Shown here in pieces: positions 1 through 11,341 of a stretch of DNA of 64,000 nucleotides. The stretch is from Rotaria socialis. Lineage: Eukaryota; Rotifera; Eurotatoria; Philodinida; Philodinidae. Both the position numbers and the translations under genes were made by a program. How positions within the stretch are numbered: the stretch's first letter is position 1; the number at the start of each line of letters is the position of its first letter. Location of the stretch: contig CAJNYU010003472.1 of NCBI GenBank assembly GCA_905331475.1, positions 62,001 to 126,000 of the forward strand. The letters run 5' to 3'. The notes under the pieces were generated by a model, which was not told the DNA's origin, did no database searches, and saw only the letters and a program-made list of their open reading frames with translations.

Positions 1-47
1 TTGAGTTGACTTGGTGGGATTTGAATTTAATTTGTTAATTATATTTT

Positions 48-1572
48 ATGATAAATAGTGGCGAGCTTGATATTCTACGATGTCGTTTGAAACATCATTA
101 TAAATTGGAATTAACGTTCGGATGCGAAAATCCATCAACAATGATTGAACAGCCGTTTCAATATATTGCTGTTCTGGATTTTGAAGCAACATGCGAAGAA
201 AATCACGACGATAATTATAAAAATGAAATAATTGAATTTCCCATTGTATTAATTGATGTAAAACAACAAATTATTGTAAACTACACTGAAAAACTTAAGT
301 TTATTTAATAATTATATTTGCCTGTTTTTTATTAGATCGATAAATTTCAATCATATTGTCGACCAACATTGAAACCAGTTTTATCCACATTTTGCACACA
401 ATTAACAGGCATTAAACAAGTATTAATTAAAATAATGTCAGAATTTCTCGTCTATGAGTTGTGAATCGTTCTTCGCACAGAATCATCACGGATCAATCAT
501 TTCAGAATACAAAAAATATAAGTATTTGAGAGAAACATTTTCCATGGGAACACGATCTTTTTAGTCATGCCGTTGAAATTAGCTATACCAGATTTTTTTT
601 CAGGATGTATGATGACCGAAATTTTGAATTGATTATTACAGATGTAATTAAATAAGATATTAGCAAAAGAGCATGCGATGTGTAGACACGTAGCTACTCT
701 ATTCGATTACAAACTATTTAAATAATAGCTAACATTGAGATAAGACAGTATTATCGACAAGTGAGAATCAAAAGCTTCGTAGAATTTTTGTTTCGAGTTT
801 AAAGAGTGAAATTGCTCGCGCTGCTCATTGGTCGTTTAATGTTTACAAAATAAAATTATGCGAAAATATTCCTAGTTGTTCGATTAAACAGTTAGATAGA
901 TGTAGCGTTTTATTTTTTACTTGTTTGAAAACTTTTTCTTTAGCATCAAGTAGACAATGCTCCGACATTCGTTGAAGTTCTTCATAATGTTGAAAAATGG
1001 TTAAATGAACGAAATCTTCTATCAACATCGAACGGACACAAATTAGCATTTTCTACTGATGGGTAAATCAATTGAAACTTTAGGTTCGTTTTGTTCTTCT
1101 TCATATTGTCTTGTCTGTATGCTAGTCCATGGGATTTTACAAAATTCCTTCAAGTGCAATGTCGTCTGAGTTCAATAGTTTATCCACAATGGGCTGAAGA
1201 ATGGATCGATATTCGAAAAGAATTCTCTCGATTCTATTCCGTAAGACGAGGCGGTAAAAAATTACGAAAGATTAATTGTTCCTATCTGTATAATGTTGGA
1301 CTTTTTAGGTATAGAAAAGATGCTGCATAGACTTGGTTTAACTTTTGATGGTCGTCCTCATTCTGGTATAGATGATTCAATTAATATTGCACGAATAACT
1401 CTCGAATTGTTGAAGGTTTGTCATCTTTAAGATTAAGTTGTCTCAATGAATAAATATTTAGGATGGTTGCGTTTTATCATTCAACGATGGTATTCGTACC
1501 TCTGGTCCGAAAGCTACGACAATGGCTGATAAAAAAAATGAAGAAGAGGATTCGATTATGCTTAAAGATTAG
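48..1572 (+). CDS. ERI1: ERI1-like 3'-5' exoribonuclease (DEDDh), 6 exons
   Basis: Predicted 3'-5' exoribonuclease of the ERI1 family. In animals ERI1 trims histone-mRNA 3' ends and 5.8S rRNA and degrades small RNAs. Exons by frame and GT-AG sites: 48-275, 336-419, 944-1062, 1126-1253, 1309-1415, 1462-1572 (258 aa). Motif I is VLDFEATCEE, followed by FPIVLID and LTGIKQ. The WDFTKF block carries the second Asp, and RPHSGIDDSINIAR carries the catalytic His and last Asp. Introns are 55-63 bp or smaller except intron 2 (524 bp), which holds nothing recognisable. An AATAAA lies at 1616-1621. The exon 4 donor (1254) is the least certain junction. The ATG at 48 is the first available, and the SAP domain of vertebrate ERI1 is absent, so the true 5' end may lie outside the window. 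ERI2/ERI3 are the alternatives, but the WIDIRKEFSRFY stretch favours ERI1. Confidence 0.85.
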
Positions 1573-4500
1573 TCAATGTAAATTATTTCTTGTTGAACAA
1601 AATTTCTTAACCATGAATAAATAAAAAGTTAGTTTTCTAATAAATTGTTGGAATCAAACTTTTTTTAAAAACTATTGCATGAATATTTCAATTGATTTTA
1701 GTCTCTAGATTTTTCATGAATACATATTGACAATGATCTTAGAGTGTTTATAAGTCTAATTCAAAATTTTTGATATATTTTGAATTATCTACGCATTTTT
1801 CAGTTCTACATTCAATATGATTTGATTTTAGGAGAAAAATTTCTAGTTATACGTTGTCAATGAGTGTAGCAGACAGTCCAATTGGGAATCAAAATGAGAG
1901 TAATTAGATTGAGACGTCCTGCATAGCAAGAAACAGTATTTTGTTCTGAGTAGAGCAGCTGTTATTATTATTTTGTTGTTATTATAATTGATCATTCTAA
2001 GCATCCTCGTGTGTGCTGTATTGAAAAGTTCATCGGATGAATCATGCAAGAATTCATGTGTTAGACTGTGAAGAGGAAGTCATGCGCGGTCGCTGCTTAT
2101 CTTTTAGATGAGCAAATTAAATAATATTGTTTATTGCACAAAGCAAATTGTTAAGGGATTATGAATAATCTAGCATTAATAGAAAATATTTTTTTCGATG
2201 GATAATGTTAAAAGTATTAGTTTGTTGAATTGTTTCAGGCGCATAGAAAAATAATGACCGACAGATTTTTCTATGATCCATACAGCTGAAATATTTTTCG
2301 TTAGGCAACTGTTTTTGATTTCTGACCGTATTTATTATACAGTTTATAAAGAAAATCAAGACGGATACTGCTGGCTTGAGAAAGTTTAGAATGCCATGAC
2401 GTCGCATGTCAGAAATATTCTTACTCATTATCTTCAATAAAGCATATCATAGCATGGACTACTAAAACGATAGTGTAGACAGCATCTTGTCGATCAATTA
2501 AATTCGTCTTTCTGATTTTGAAAAGTCCTACCTGTTGCACCAAGTCCGAAACTGTCAAAAAGCAAGTGTTTCTGAATTACGGTAATTGGTAGAATCATTC
2601 TCCACCAATGGAACGTTCGTTGTTTTCCGTTGGAAAACACTCAATGAAACTGTTTCTTTGCAATGTGATTTAGCGATAGAAGGTAAGATCGCAATTATTT
2701 TGTTTTGTTCGCTAAAATCCTGACATAATCCGAACGTGACTAACTGACTTTTAATTACGGAAATTTGTTTAAAGGCTTTACGACATTTTACCCGATGCCA
2801 GGATTATTATTGTTTTCGATATATATATATATATAGACTGGGTTGTTTGAAGCAGATTGCAAAAAAAATGTGTACGCCTCCTTTACTGATAACAAGTTTT
2901 CGGTGCTGTGGTTTATCATAATGCTCATCAATGTATCCGAGATCGGATGAAGATTTCTTGCATCCGATTCAAGCATGGATCTAACTAATAACTATCGGCC
3001 ACTGTAGACACATATTTGCACGTAAACTATGACACTCCTGCTATTTGAGAGGCAGTATATAATTGTTTTTTACCAAAAAAGGAACGTTCAAGGCTTCTAG
3101 TGAGCAGCTTTTTCAAAAAGCCTTTTTGAATCATACAAGAAAAGTATATCCTAAATTAATTTGCTGTTCCTGCATTTGTTCACGCTAAGATTACAAATAC
3201 AAAGATATTCTACTTTCTCTATAAATGCCTAGTCCAAATATTTTCCAGATTCATTCATGCAGACACAATTAGTATACGTTAGATTAGATAAATTCTCGGA
3301 AAATAAAACTCCGTCGCATGGATTTAACTAAACGAAAACGTTTTGCACACGCAATCTAACTTCCATTTGAAAATATTAAACTGATCTTAAACAAGTTCGG
3401 CAACTGATTAATTCATCGAGTCGACTAACTCTTCAAAATTTTACAATAATTAATATATCTATTAAACGAATACCCGTTATTTAAGAGTACTCATATTTCG
3501 CACTGATAATCGATACAAATTAGCTCAATTTAATTAGTCTAAACTAGCACTCATTTGAGAAACGTTTACCAAAAAACATAGTTTTCTCCAAAATTTACAA
3601 TTATTATTCGATGAATTGTATATTAAAATCTAGTTTTCAAAAAACATGATAAAGAATTCATCTGGTACATTCATGTTAGCATATTTCCTATATGAATAAT
3701 TGTATGAAGAGGAAAAACATTCCTGAATCGATAAAGTAAATATAAATGATAGTTAATCTACACAATTTCCCTTGAATTCTCATATCGATTCGACATGAAG
3801 GCCTATCAATTTACTTGGCAATAAAGATGTGATAAACGTAACAAAATGGTTTCTTATTACGGTAGAGAAAAAGAATGATTGAAACATGTTTCTATTAGAA
3901 GTTTAATCGAATAAGAAAATCTATTCGATATTTATTAGTCATACCGTTTATTATATGACAGAAATATAAACTAAATTAATCAATAGGCTTATCACTGTGT
4001 AATCTTTGTTGGAACCATCCATTAATGTTAATATTCTTAAAATAACCGATGATAATGATAGACGGCTGAAAAGTACGCGTGCCTGTGAGACAGATGTCTA
4101 AAAGAAGAGAACAGCAGTCTATACATCTTCTCGTCTGTAGAGAATTACTAGCATGCATTATCATCAGCTGCTACTGTAGTGTGTTTCAATTTGTGTGTGA
4201 GAAAAAAAAACACGAATGTTAGCTTAGATTTATATATAAAACTGTTATGCATGAATTCGGGCATTATTGGCAATACGTTGCCCATCTGAATGGATTTGCA
4301 TTGATAGACAATTGTGAGAGTCGATTTTCAAATGATCATATATATGTAATGCGGGCAATTAGAAAGGAGCATGTTACTGTTAAACTGTTCATACGAAGTG
4401 CTAACAGGAAAACAATCACTAATCCTTTAGATCGATTCTTAAAACTCTATATGAAATCAAAATATTCAATGAAAATTGTCTTTCATATTCAATAGTTATT

Positions 4501-5112
4501 ATTAGGATAAACATGACATAATATGAAAATATAGCAAACCACAAAAAGCACACATGTGTCAATAAATCTCTATTCATTATCTACCGCTAGCAAGTGTGGT
4601 ACATAGTTAGCATATCAAATGTACTACATTAGCCCGGTGATAATGAAGAAAGCTTTGCAGCTGAAAGATAAGTATCCTAAATGGATAAAAGAAAAGAAGA
4701 GATAAAAATAGTGGTTTGTTGCTTTTGCTCTTCTACCCTTTTGAATTTCATATCTTGTTTAACCTCAATTTTACCGAGCAGGACGCTAGTGAATAGTAGC
4801 TACGCTTTTCGTGATAAATAACAGAACAAACAAGAAACGTACAGTAACAGTCGCAAGACGCAGTATTATTTTGTAATCGACCAATCAGAATTAATCACTT
4901 GTCCTCTATGCGGAAATTTACCAAAATTTAAGACTGAAAAACGCAAATGAAACTAATCGAACGCAAAAAATCATTTCTCTTCTCTTTGTTGAATAAAAAA
5001 TAGTTCGTTTCCGACCAATCACAGATTGTTCTTTTCTTTTTCTGCCTGTACAATTCTCATCGTACATACATGCAATAGTACGAATTTTTTAGTAGGCGAT
5101 AAAAAATACATA
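1573..5112. other. Intergenic stretch, no supported gene
   Basis: AT-rich DNA between the ERI1-like gene and the TALE homeobox gene. It contains an (AT)n microsatellite at about 2819-2834 and only short ORFs without family resemblance. One ORF at 4247-4495 begins with His-Glu-Phe-Gly-His, a zinc-peptidase-like HExxH string, but nothing around it supports a peptidase fold. Confidence 0.5.
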
Positions 5113-6413
5113 ATGTCGTCGACTTCATCATCTGATGATGATAATGATGAAAATCGTCTTGATTCAAATAATATTCAATTACTAGCTGCTCAAAAAAACT
5201 TAATTTATAAACATCCATTATTTTCTGTACTTGTCTATGTACTTGAACGATGCGAACAAGCTACATCAAATCCACCATTATTATTAAATAATAACGAGTC
5301 GTTTACGCCATCATCATCATTTGAACATAATTTAAAAATATTCTTATCGAAAAATCCTGACCTATTAACAACACCGAAACATAATGATGAAGCATCGTCA
5401 GTAATTGATAATTTTTATATTGATGCAATGCAAGTTCTTCGTATACATCTATTGGAACTCGATAAAGTCAATGATTTATGTCGGGATTTTTGTCAACGTT
5501 ACATAGCTTGTCTTAAAGTTAAATTAAATGCAAATAACATTTTTACCGATGATGAAGATGACGATGACGAAGATTTTCAATCGAATATTGATGATAATTT
5601 TGAATCGAGTGAAGAAAATGATGATGATGAATTTACAATTAATGATAAAAGTATTTTAAAAGAACAATATTATGGGTAAGATTTCCCTTTGGTTTTTGTC
5701 TCGAAAATAGCAGAACATGTTTCATTTATCATTTAATCCTTTCTCTAGTTATTGAACTGAAATATCTTTATCGTTTTTCTTCTTGTTTCTAGTAAACAGT
5801 CAGTAGTGCACAATGGTCTAAATCCTATGTCCAATCCATATACAACACAATTCAATGGTCAAACACCTTTTTCACAAATAATGTCTAGTGGTCCATCGCA
5901 TGACATTGATTCTTCCTCGCTGCTATTTGATTCATTTTGTACAAAGAGACGAAAATCATCAATAATGGTTTCATCGTCATCATCACCGTCGAAACGTGGT
6001 GTTCTTCCTAAAAGTGCAACATCAATAATGCGCAGTTGGCTGTTTCAACATATTGTAACTAACTGATCATCCGTTTATTTCTAAAATTCTATATTTTTTC
6101 CTTCTCTTCATAGGTTCATCCTTATCCAACGGAAGATGAAAAACGAGCAATATCACAGAAAACGAATTTATCTTTACTTCAAGTAAATAATTGGTTTATA
6201 AATGCACGTCGACGAATTTTACAACCAATGCTTGAAGCATCGAATCCTGACCTAGCAGCTAATAAAAAGAAGAAACGGTATGAAGCCGAATCAGATGATC
6301 AACATCATCATCATCATCATACTCCTAATCGACAAATATCGAATATAAATCGTTATTGGCCATCAAGTTTAGCTCAATTTAATACGACAACAGGAGATCA
6401 ACGTGACAAATAA
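5113..6413 (+). CDS. PKNOX: PKNOX/PREP-type TALE homeodomain transcription factor, 3 exons
   Basis: Predicted nuclear TALE-class homeodomain factor, partner of PBX proteins in the known family. Exons 5113-5675, 5793-6054, 6114-6413 give 374 aa. The Meis/PKNOX N-terminal domain spans about residues 28-140 ([16 protein letters not shown], then [20 protein letters not shown]). An Asp/Glu-rich linker follows at about 148-180. The homeodomain starts near residue 252 ([20 protein letters not shown]), has the three-residue loop extension (HPYPTEDEK) and recognition helix [17 protein letters not shown], with Ile at homeodomain position 50. The second intron (59 bp) interrupts the homeodomain at the loop extension. 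The PKNOX assignment rests on KRGVLPK and RILQPML, which are PKNOX rather than MEIS wording. A short His run lies near the C-terminus. In-frame ATGs exist at 5026 and 5113; I chose 5113 because the upstream 29 residues are unlike the family. AATAAA at 6651-6656. Confidence 0.92.
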
Positions 6414-8295
6414 CATATTCATGCAGTATCTTACACATCTATCCTCTGATTTTAATGTTCTTTACACTGAATGCATCGTTTGTTTGTTTTCTGTATAAAG
6501 ATTCTTTTTTTTTGCAATGAAAGTCTGACGCAAAATCTCATTTGGCATGTTTCTTTTTTTGTTTTTGAGCCTATGCTTTTACACCTTTTTTTGGTTTTCT
6601 CATTTTTTTGTTAACGGTGCTATTCAGTAGAGTTTTGTTTTTCAAATGAAAATAAATGTAATCAGCAATGTAATTTATATTGAATATTATCTTGTTCAAA
6701 TAAGAATGTCAGAGAAAATACGATCCTAATTGAATGAATACAAAAGACGATAATCGAGCTATCATTTAATTAAAAAAAAACAATTTAACCAGTTTAATTC
6801 CCTCGAACCTCGGATTTTTCTGTAGCGTTTTATCACTGATCTAATCGATGTTAAGTGAGAATAAGGAAACGCGCCAGATAATAATCGTAGCTGAGCCACT
6901 TAAAAACTTGTGCGTGAGACGATGTACTTGTCTATGAAGATGAATTCAATTTTCACTCGTTCATTTTTGCAATCATGCAAAGACAATATGTAAAAAGCAG
7001 ATTGAATATTTATATGCGATGTCCGTTTCTTATAAACTTGTAATGATTATAGAAAGAGCCGAAACAAAGGCGTTTATCTCATTATTCTTGGGATTGGACT
7101 GTAGACATGATTAATCATAGGGATAATTTGATGAACAATAGAATCAGGACAATGAAAAATGACTAATATTGGCATGTCGTCAATACAAATGGTTCGATCC
7201 GATCGTTTCTAATATTACCGACACAGATAAAAAAAATCACATCGGCCGGATTCAATTCTGTCGCAACCAATTCTTCGTGAATGATCATTTATCATTGAAT
7301 TGAGCAATGAAATTCGATAAATTACTTGTTCTGAGCAAAAACCGCTTTCATGATTGATTTTATGGTCAGGCGAATTCTCTGTAAGTGTAGCTTAAGCATG
7401 ACACTATTATATGGTGATTTTTGCTTTCTTCGTTTTTCCTCATTATATATCCACACAAGTTACTTAACTTTCTCGTTCATCGACAGAATCTATAATTATA
7501 TGAAATTGACATAAGTAAGTCGACAGCTAAGTGATTTTCTTTTCTTTAAGTTGATGTTGACATGTCCTGGAAGTAGACGACTTCTCCCCATTTGTCAAAA
7601 AGTTTTGAAATGTTTACATCATTTTTGGTAACGCAGTCCATGTTCTGTGGTTATTAAAACGGAACTGTGAATTTGTGTTCCGTCTTGCAACCAACAGGAA
7701 TCCATACTGAGTTCGATTTTCTAGGCATGAACTCGAACGAAAATGACATGTTTATTTAAAAAGATATTGTTCAAGAGAAAAATGTCAATATGTGAGACAG
7801 ACTTGAAATCCTGTATTGGATGCATCAGGGATGTGCGTCGTCACTTATCAATATATAAAATATTCTATTTCATTTTTTGCATCCCTAGATCGAAGCTTTA
7901 AGAATGTAAAATTAATCAAACAGGAAGTAGTGATTAGCATTGTTCATATTATGGAAAACAGAATAAACAATGAGAAGAGGAAACTGAAGCCAAATAAGAA
8001 ATTTGCATACATGGTTAGTTATGTAGTCTCTTTAATCACAACTTAACAATCTTTTTCTTTATTCTGTTTGCGTGGTTAGGCTAATATTTTTTTTCTTCTT
8101 TGTTTCTCTTTTTCTTCGTTTTCTCTTATGATTAAACTACGACGTACTGAAATCATTTTCTTGATCAACGAGACACACATCAGATAGAAACCGACAATAT
8201 GCAGTAAGCAACTGAATAGTTTAGTGAGACAAAGATTCGAAAAAACATGAATTTTTTTACTTAAAATTAGTTCGGTTTCAACATTCATTTTCTTC
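6414..8295. other. 3' flank and intergenic stretch
   Basis: Holds the presumed 3' UTR of the PKNOX-type gene (T-rich, AATAAA at 6651-6656). After that only AT-rich sequence with short ORFs that show no family resemblance. No repeats with recognisable ends were seen. Confidence 0.5.
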
Positions 8296-8763
8296 ATGGC
8301 GTTACTCATCGTCGTCAATGCTCGAGTGAACTCTTCGCCGAATCGTCGCCGTTCATGCCCGGAAGAATATCGAGAATTGCGTCGTCGTGATGATGATTCA
8401 AGTTCGGATTCAGATGATGATCAATGGCGAGAAGATGTTTGCGAACAAGCCATGGATATTGCTGCACGACAACATGATTCAGTCAAGAATCGAGCAATTT
8501 TACGTGGCTATTGTGCTCATTATGATGAATCGTCGGCATTGGAACGAGAAAATAATGATAGCGTATGCGAAGATAAAAAACGAGAAATCAATATTAAACG
8601 AAAACGTCAAGTATTAAAGAAGAAACGAAATGGTAGTGATTCGGACGATAGTGATGATGATGATGATGACGACGATGATGATGATGACAAGCGACGTGCG
8701 CTACGTAAACGAGAATTCACTAAGCGTCTAGCTTTGAGATTTATTCGTAAACGAATGGCGTGA
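8296..8763 (+). CDS. Unrecognised highly charged protein, single exon
   Basis: A 155-residue uninterrupted ORF that I do not recognise. The N-terminus (MALLIVVNARVNSS) is weakly hydrophobic and could be a short signal peptide. The rest alternates strongly basic stretches (RRRDDD, KRKRQVLKKKRN, FTKRLALRFIRKRMA) with acidic runs, including a 12-Asp tract at about residues 122-133. The middle (EDVCEQAMDIAARQHDSVKN) has ordinary composition and could be helical. An AATAAA at 8790-8795, 27 bp after the stop, supports a real transcript end. It might be a nuclear or nucleolar basic-acidic protein or a secreted charged protein; there is no evidence to choose. The 76-residue ORF at 8387-8617 in another frame is a shadow. 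Confidence 0.45.
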   Translation: MALLIVVNARVNSSPNRRRSCPEEYRELRRRDDDSSSDSDDDQWREDVCEQAMDIAARQHDSVKNRAILRGYCAHYDESSALERENNDSVCEDKKREINIKRKRQVLKKKRNGSDSDDSDDDDDDDDDDDDKRRALRKREFTKRLALRFIRKRMA

Positions 8764-10327
8764 TTTTTTTTCGAAAAATATTATGAATTAATAAAATAGT
8801 TAGCAAAAAGAAATGCATTAGATTTTCATTTCCATGAAATCTTATAATTGCTTGAAGATTATATTTTCTTGAAAAGAATGATCTCAATTGAATCCAAGAT
8901 AGCAACAGAACAAAAACATAATTCGAGAAAACTTTCATATAAAAGTTCAAATGAGGTCAATGCAGTGATGTGCGAATTGGACTTTGACTTAAAAAAAATT
9001 TGATCAAATTAAGAATAAGCATTGAAAAAAATGGTTTGAAATTCAAAACCGCGTTAAAATAAAATCTCTTTTCACTACTTAAGTGTTACAGAACCATCGT
9101 ATTCCATTGTAAATACGCAGCTTGAAAACAATAAATACATAATACAAATATATATGTAATTTCTTCCACTCGTCAACTTTGATTTGGTTCACTCATTCAT
9201 TTCTTTTTGGTTCAAGCAATTTTTCAATGTAGTTTGCTCTATTTCATTAGACATTTTTCTTTGGAAATTTATAGAAGTTGACGCAAGCTTCAGTTTTGCT
9301 TTCGAATTCATTCGTCAGTGATTGCTTACAAATCACATTATGGAGTATACATAGAGTAGACGTTTTCTATTGACTCATAAATATCAGTAGGAAATCAAAA
9401 TATATTTCTTAACGGGTAAGACAGAAGAAATTTCCGGCTTTTGATAGGCTTTTTCTCTAGTTAGACTCTACTGAAAAATTTGGTTCTGGTGCTAAAAGGT
9501 AGAGCATTTCAAGCAGATTTTATTGATCTATTCAGTTTTGAATAGATATGTACTGTTCTATTGTAGCACCGAAAGTATTGAAAGCAACAAAAACGCTATT
9601 TGTTCGCCACTTAACTCGAGTAAGGTGTCATCGTTCTTTGCTACATAGTATTCTATTTACTATTTAAAGGCACTATGAGAAAGCGCCGAAGCGTATTTGC
9701 TTTTAGACAGAAAAGCACATGGGGATACTAATTTCTACTGTCTTCAAAGCCGACTACAAAGCTACCCAATTATCGATTTTTTGGTGCACTTTCACGGTAG
9801 TGAAAACATTTCGGCATTGTTATCCAGTTACAACAAAAGTCAATCTATATCAAATCGAGCATCTTGTGCAGCTTGAAATTCTGAATCTTCGCATACAAAA
9901 AGAATAGTTTTTGTGAGTCTAAGTTTTAAGAGAATTCTTTAAGAAAGGTAGGATCCCGTGACCAATGAAAGCGTCGATATTTGCCCGCTGTGAACATGAA
10001 TATACCCATCGAGTTAGAAATGATGTTTCTCGTAGGAAATCCAATCCAATCAGATGCTAGCGTTTTAAAAATACGATTCTTTGACTAAATCAACGTTGCA
10101 TGGGATTTTGGATGAATTTATCACCATGTATGTAAATGTACTTGATACGTTGAAAGCACCGCAGTTAACACTTAATATAAAAGAGTTTGACTACTTTTTT
10201 TGTATTCTTTTCGATTTCTGGCGTGAACAGTATAAACAAAATGAGTATACAACTTAACTTAAGAAAACTACTTGCGAATGTGCATATTCTCATGATTCGC
10301 CTTTCCCAACCGCGAGAGCATTTTATC
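8764..10327. other. Intergenic stretch, no supported gene
   Basis: AT-rich sequence between the charged-protein gene and the MITE at 10328. Only short ORFs without domains were seen. Confidence 0.5.
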
Positions 10328-10443
10328 CAAGGAGGAAAAAGCTGATTCCGTAATTCTACTGATTCTATGTGACTTTATTGATTCTATATGATTCCGATGA
10401 TTCTATCGCCATAGAATCAGCTTTTCCCCCTTGATTTTATCAG
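10328..10443. mobile_element. 116-bp hAT-type MITE with 8-bp target duplication
   Basis: Left end reads CAAGGAGGAAAAAGCTGATT. The right end, read in reverse complement, is CAAGGGGGAAAAGCTGATTC, giving terminal inverted repeats of about 20 bp with one substitution and one indel. The element is flanked by the 8-bp direct repeat ATTTTATC (10320-10327 and 10444-10451). An 8-bp target duplication is the hallmark of hAT-superfamily insertion, so this is probably a miniature non-autonomous hAT element. The interior contains several copies of a GATTCT/GATTCC word and no ORF. Confidence 0.75.
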
Positions 10444-10451
10444 TCAATGTC

Positions 10452-11341
10452 TGTTTTTATTTTTCCAGTATCTGAATGCAATTTTGGTCATTTGACATTT
10501 TATAATTCATAAACACCATGAATACTGAATACTCAATACACTAGATACTATAAGAAAATTCTACACAAAAAAGTGAAAAATATCGAACCAACGACAAAGA
10601 AATGCCGAACCCAAAGTTCAGTATCAAGAAAAGCGAAACCGTCTTTCTGCACACGTTTCGTATTTTTTTTATCATCATTTTGTAGATCTCGAAATTCTCT
10701 ATCGAATAATATGTAAATAAGAGTGAACCGACATTGTTACCTAAGTATTTTGCGAGAAATACCATCATCGGTATACACCTTTACTAGATCTTTTGTATGA
10801 TGTGCCGGCGATGTCATAATAAAATTCAGTAGCTTTTCTCATATGTTGACATACCATCAAAGAGAGCGTGACAAGGGCTACAATCCGACGGGTAAATTAA
10901 GATAAATATGAACAATGATAACTGAAATATTTCATTAAAATGATCGGTTCCCCAAAGGAAATACAGTGGATTTTAGTGCAATAGAAAAAGTAATGCAGAT
11001 GATGTCTAGATTTTATATAATGATTAAACGTGGCTTAAAATGTCGATGTAGCGTCAAAACTAGCATAATGAAAAAGAAAAAGACAAGGGGGGGGGCGATT
11101 TCGGCTGTTGACGTCCCCCGCCCTTTGTTGTTATAGACAAAATGTAGTAAATATACAGATGTGAATTATTCATTTAAAATATGAATATTGGAAAAATGAA
11201 TCATAACGGCACAATCAAATAAAAAAATAATTAAAATAGAATTCATTGTAGCAATAAATGATTTTATGAATGGAAAGTATACTGTTTGAAAATGTTTATT
11301 TTAATTGTTGGACTTAGGCTTGTTTTCTATTCATATTCCGA
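10452..11341. other. Intergenic stretch with GC-rich hairpin
   Basis: Contains a short GC-rich imperfect palindrome at about 11087-11126 (a 10-G run facing a CCCCCGCCC block) in otherwise AT-rich DNA. It also holds the likely poly(A) signal of the minus-strand esterase gene: TTTATT at 11295-11300, which reads AATAAA on the minus strand. No gene seen. Confidence 0.45.

Noticed and set aside
4247-4495. ORF beginning MHEFGHYWQY, suggestive of a zinc metallopeptidase
   Set aside because: HExxH alone is common by chance; no third zinc ligand, no signal peptide and no family wording elsewhere in the 82 residues.
7189-7206. GGTTCGATCC string resembling a tRNA B box
   Set aside because: Spacing does not fit the B-box consensus and no A box or cloverleaf pairing surrounds it; no tRNA gene was found in the window.
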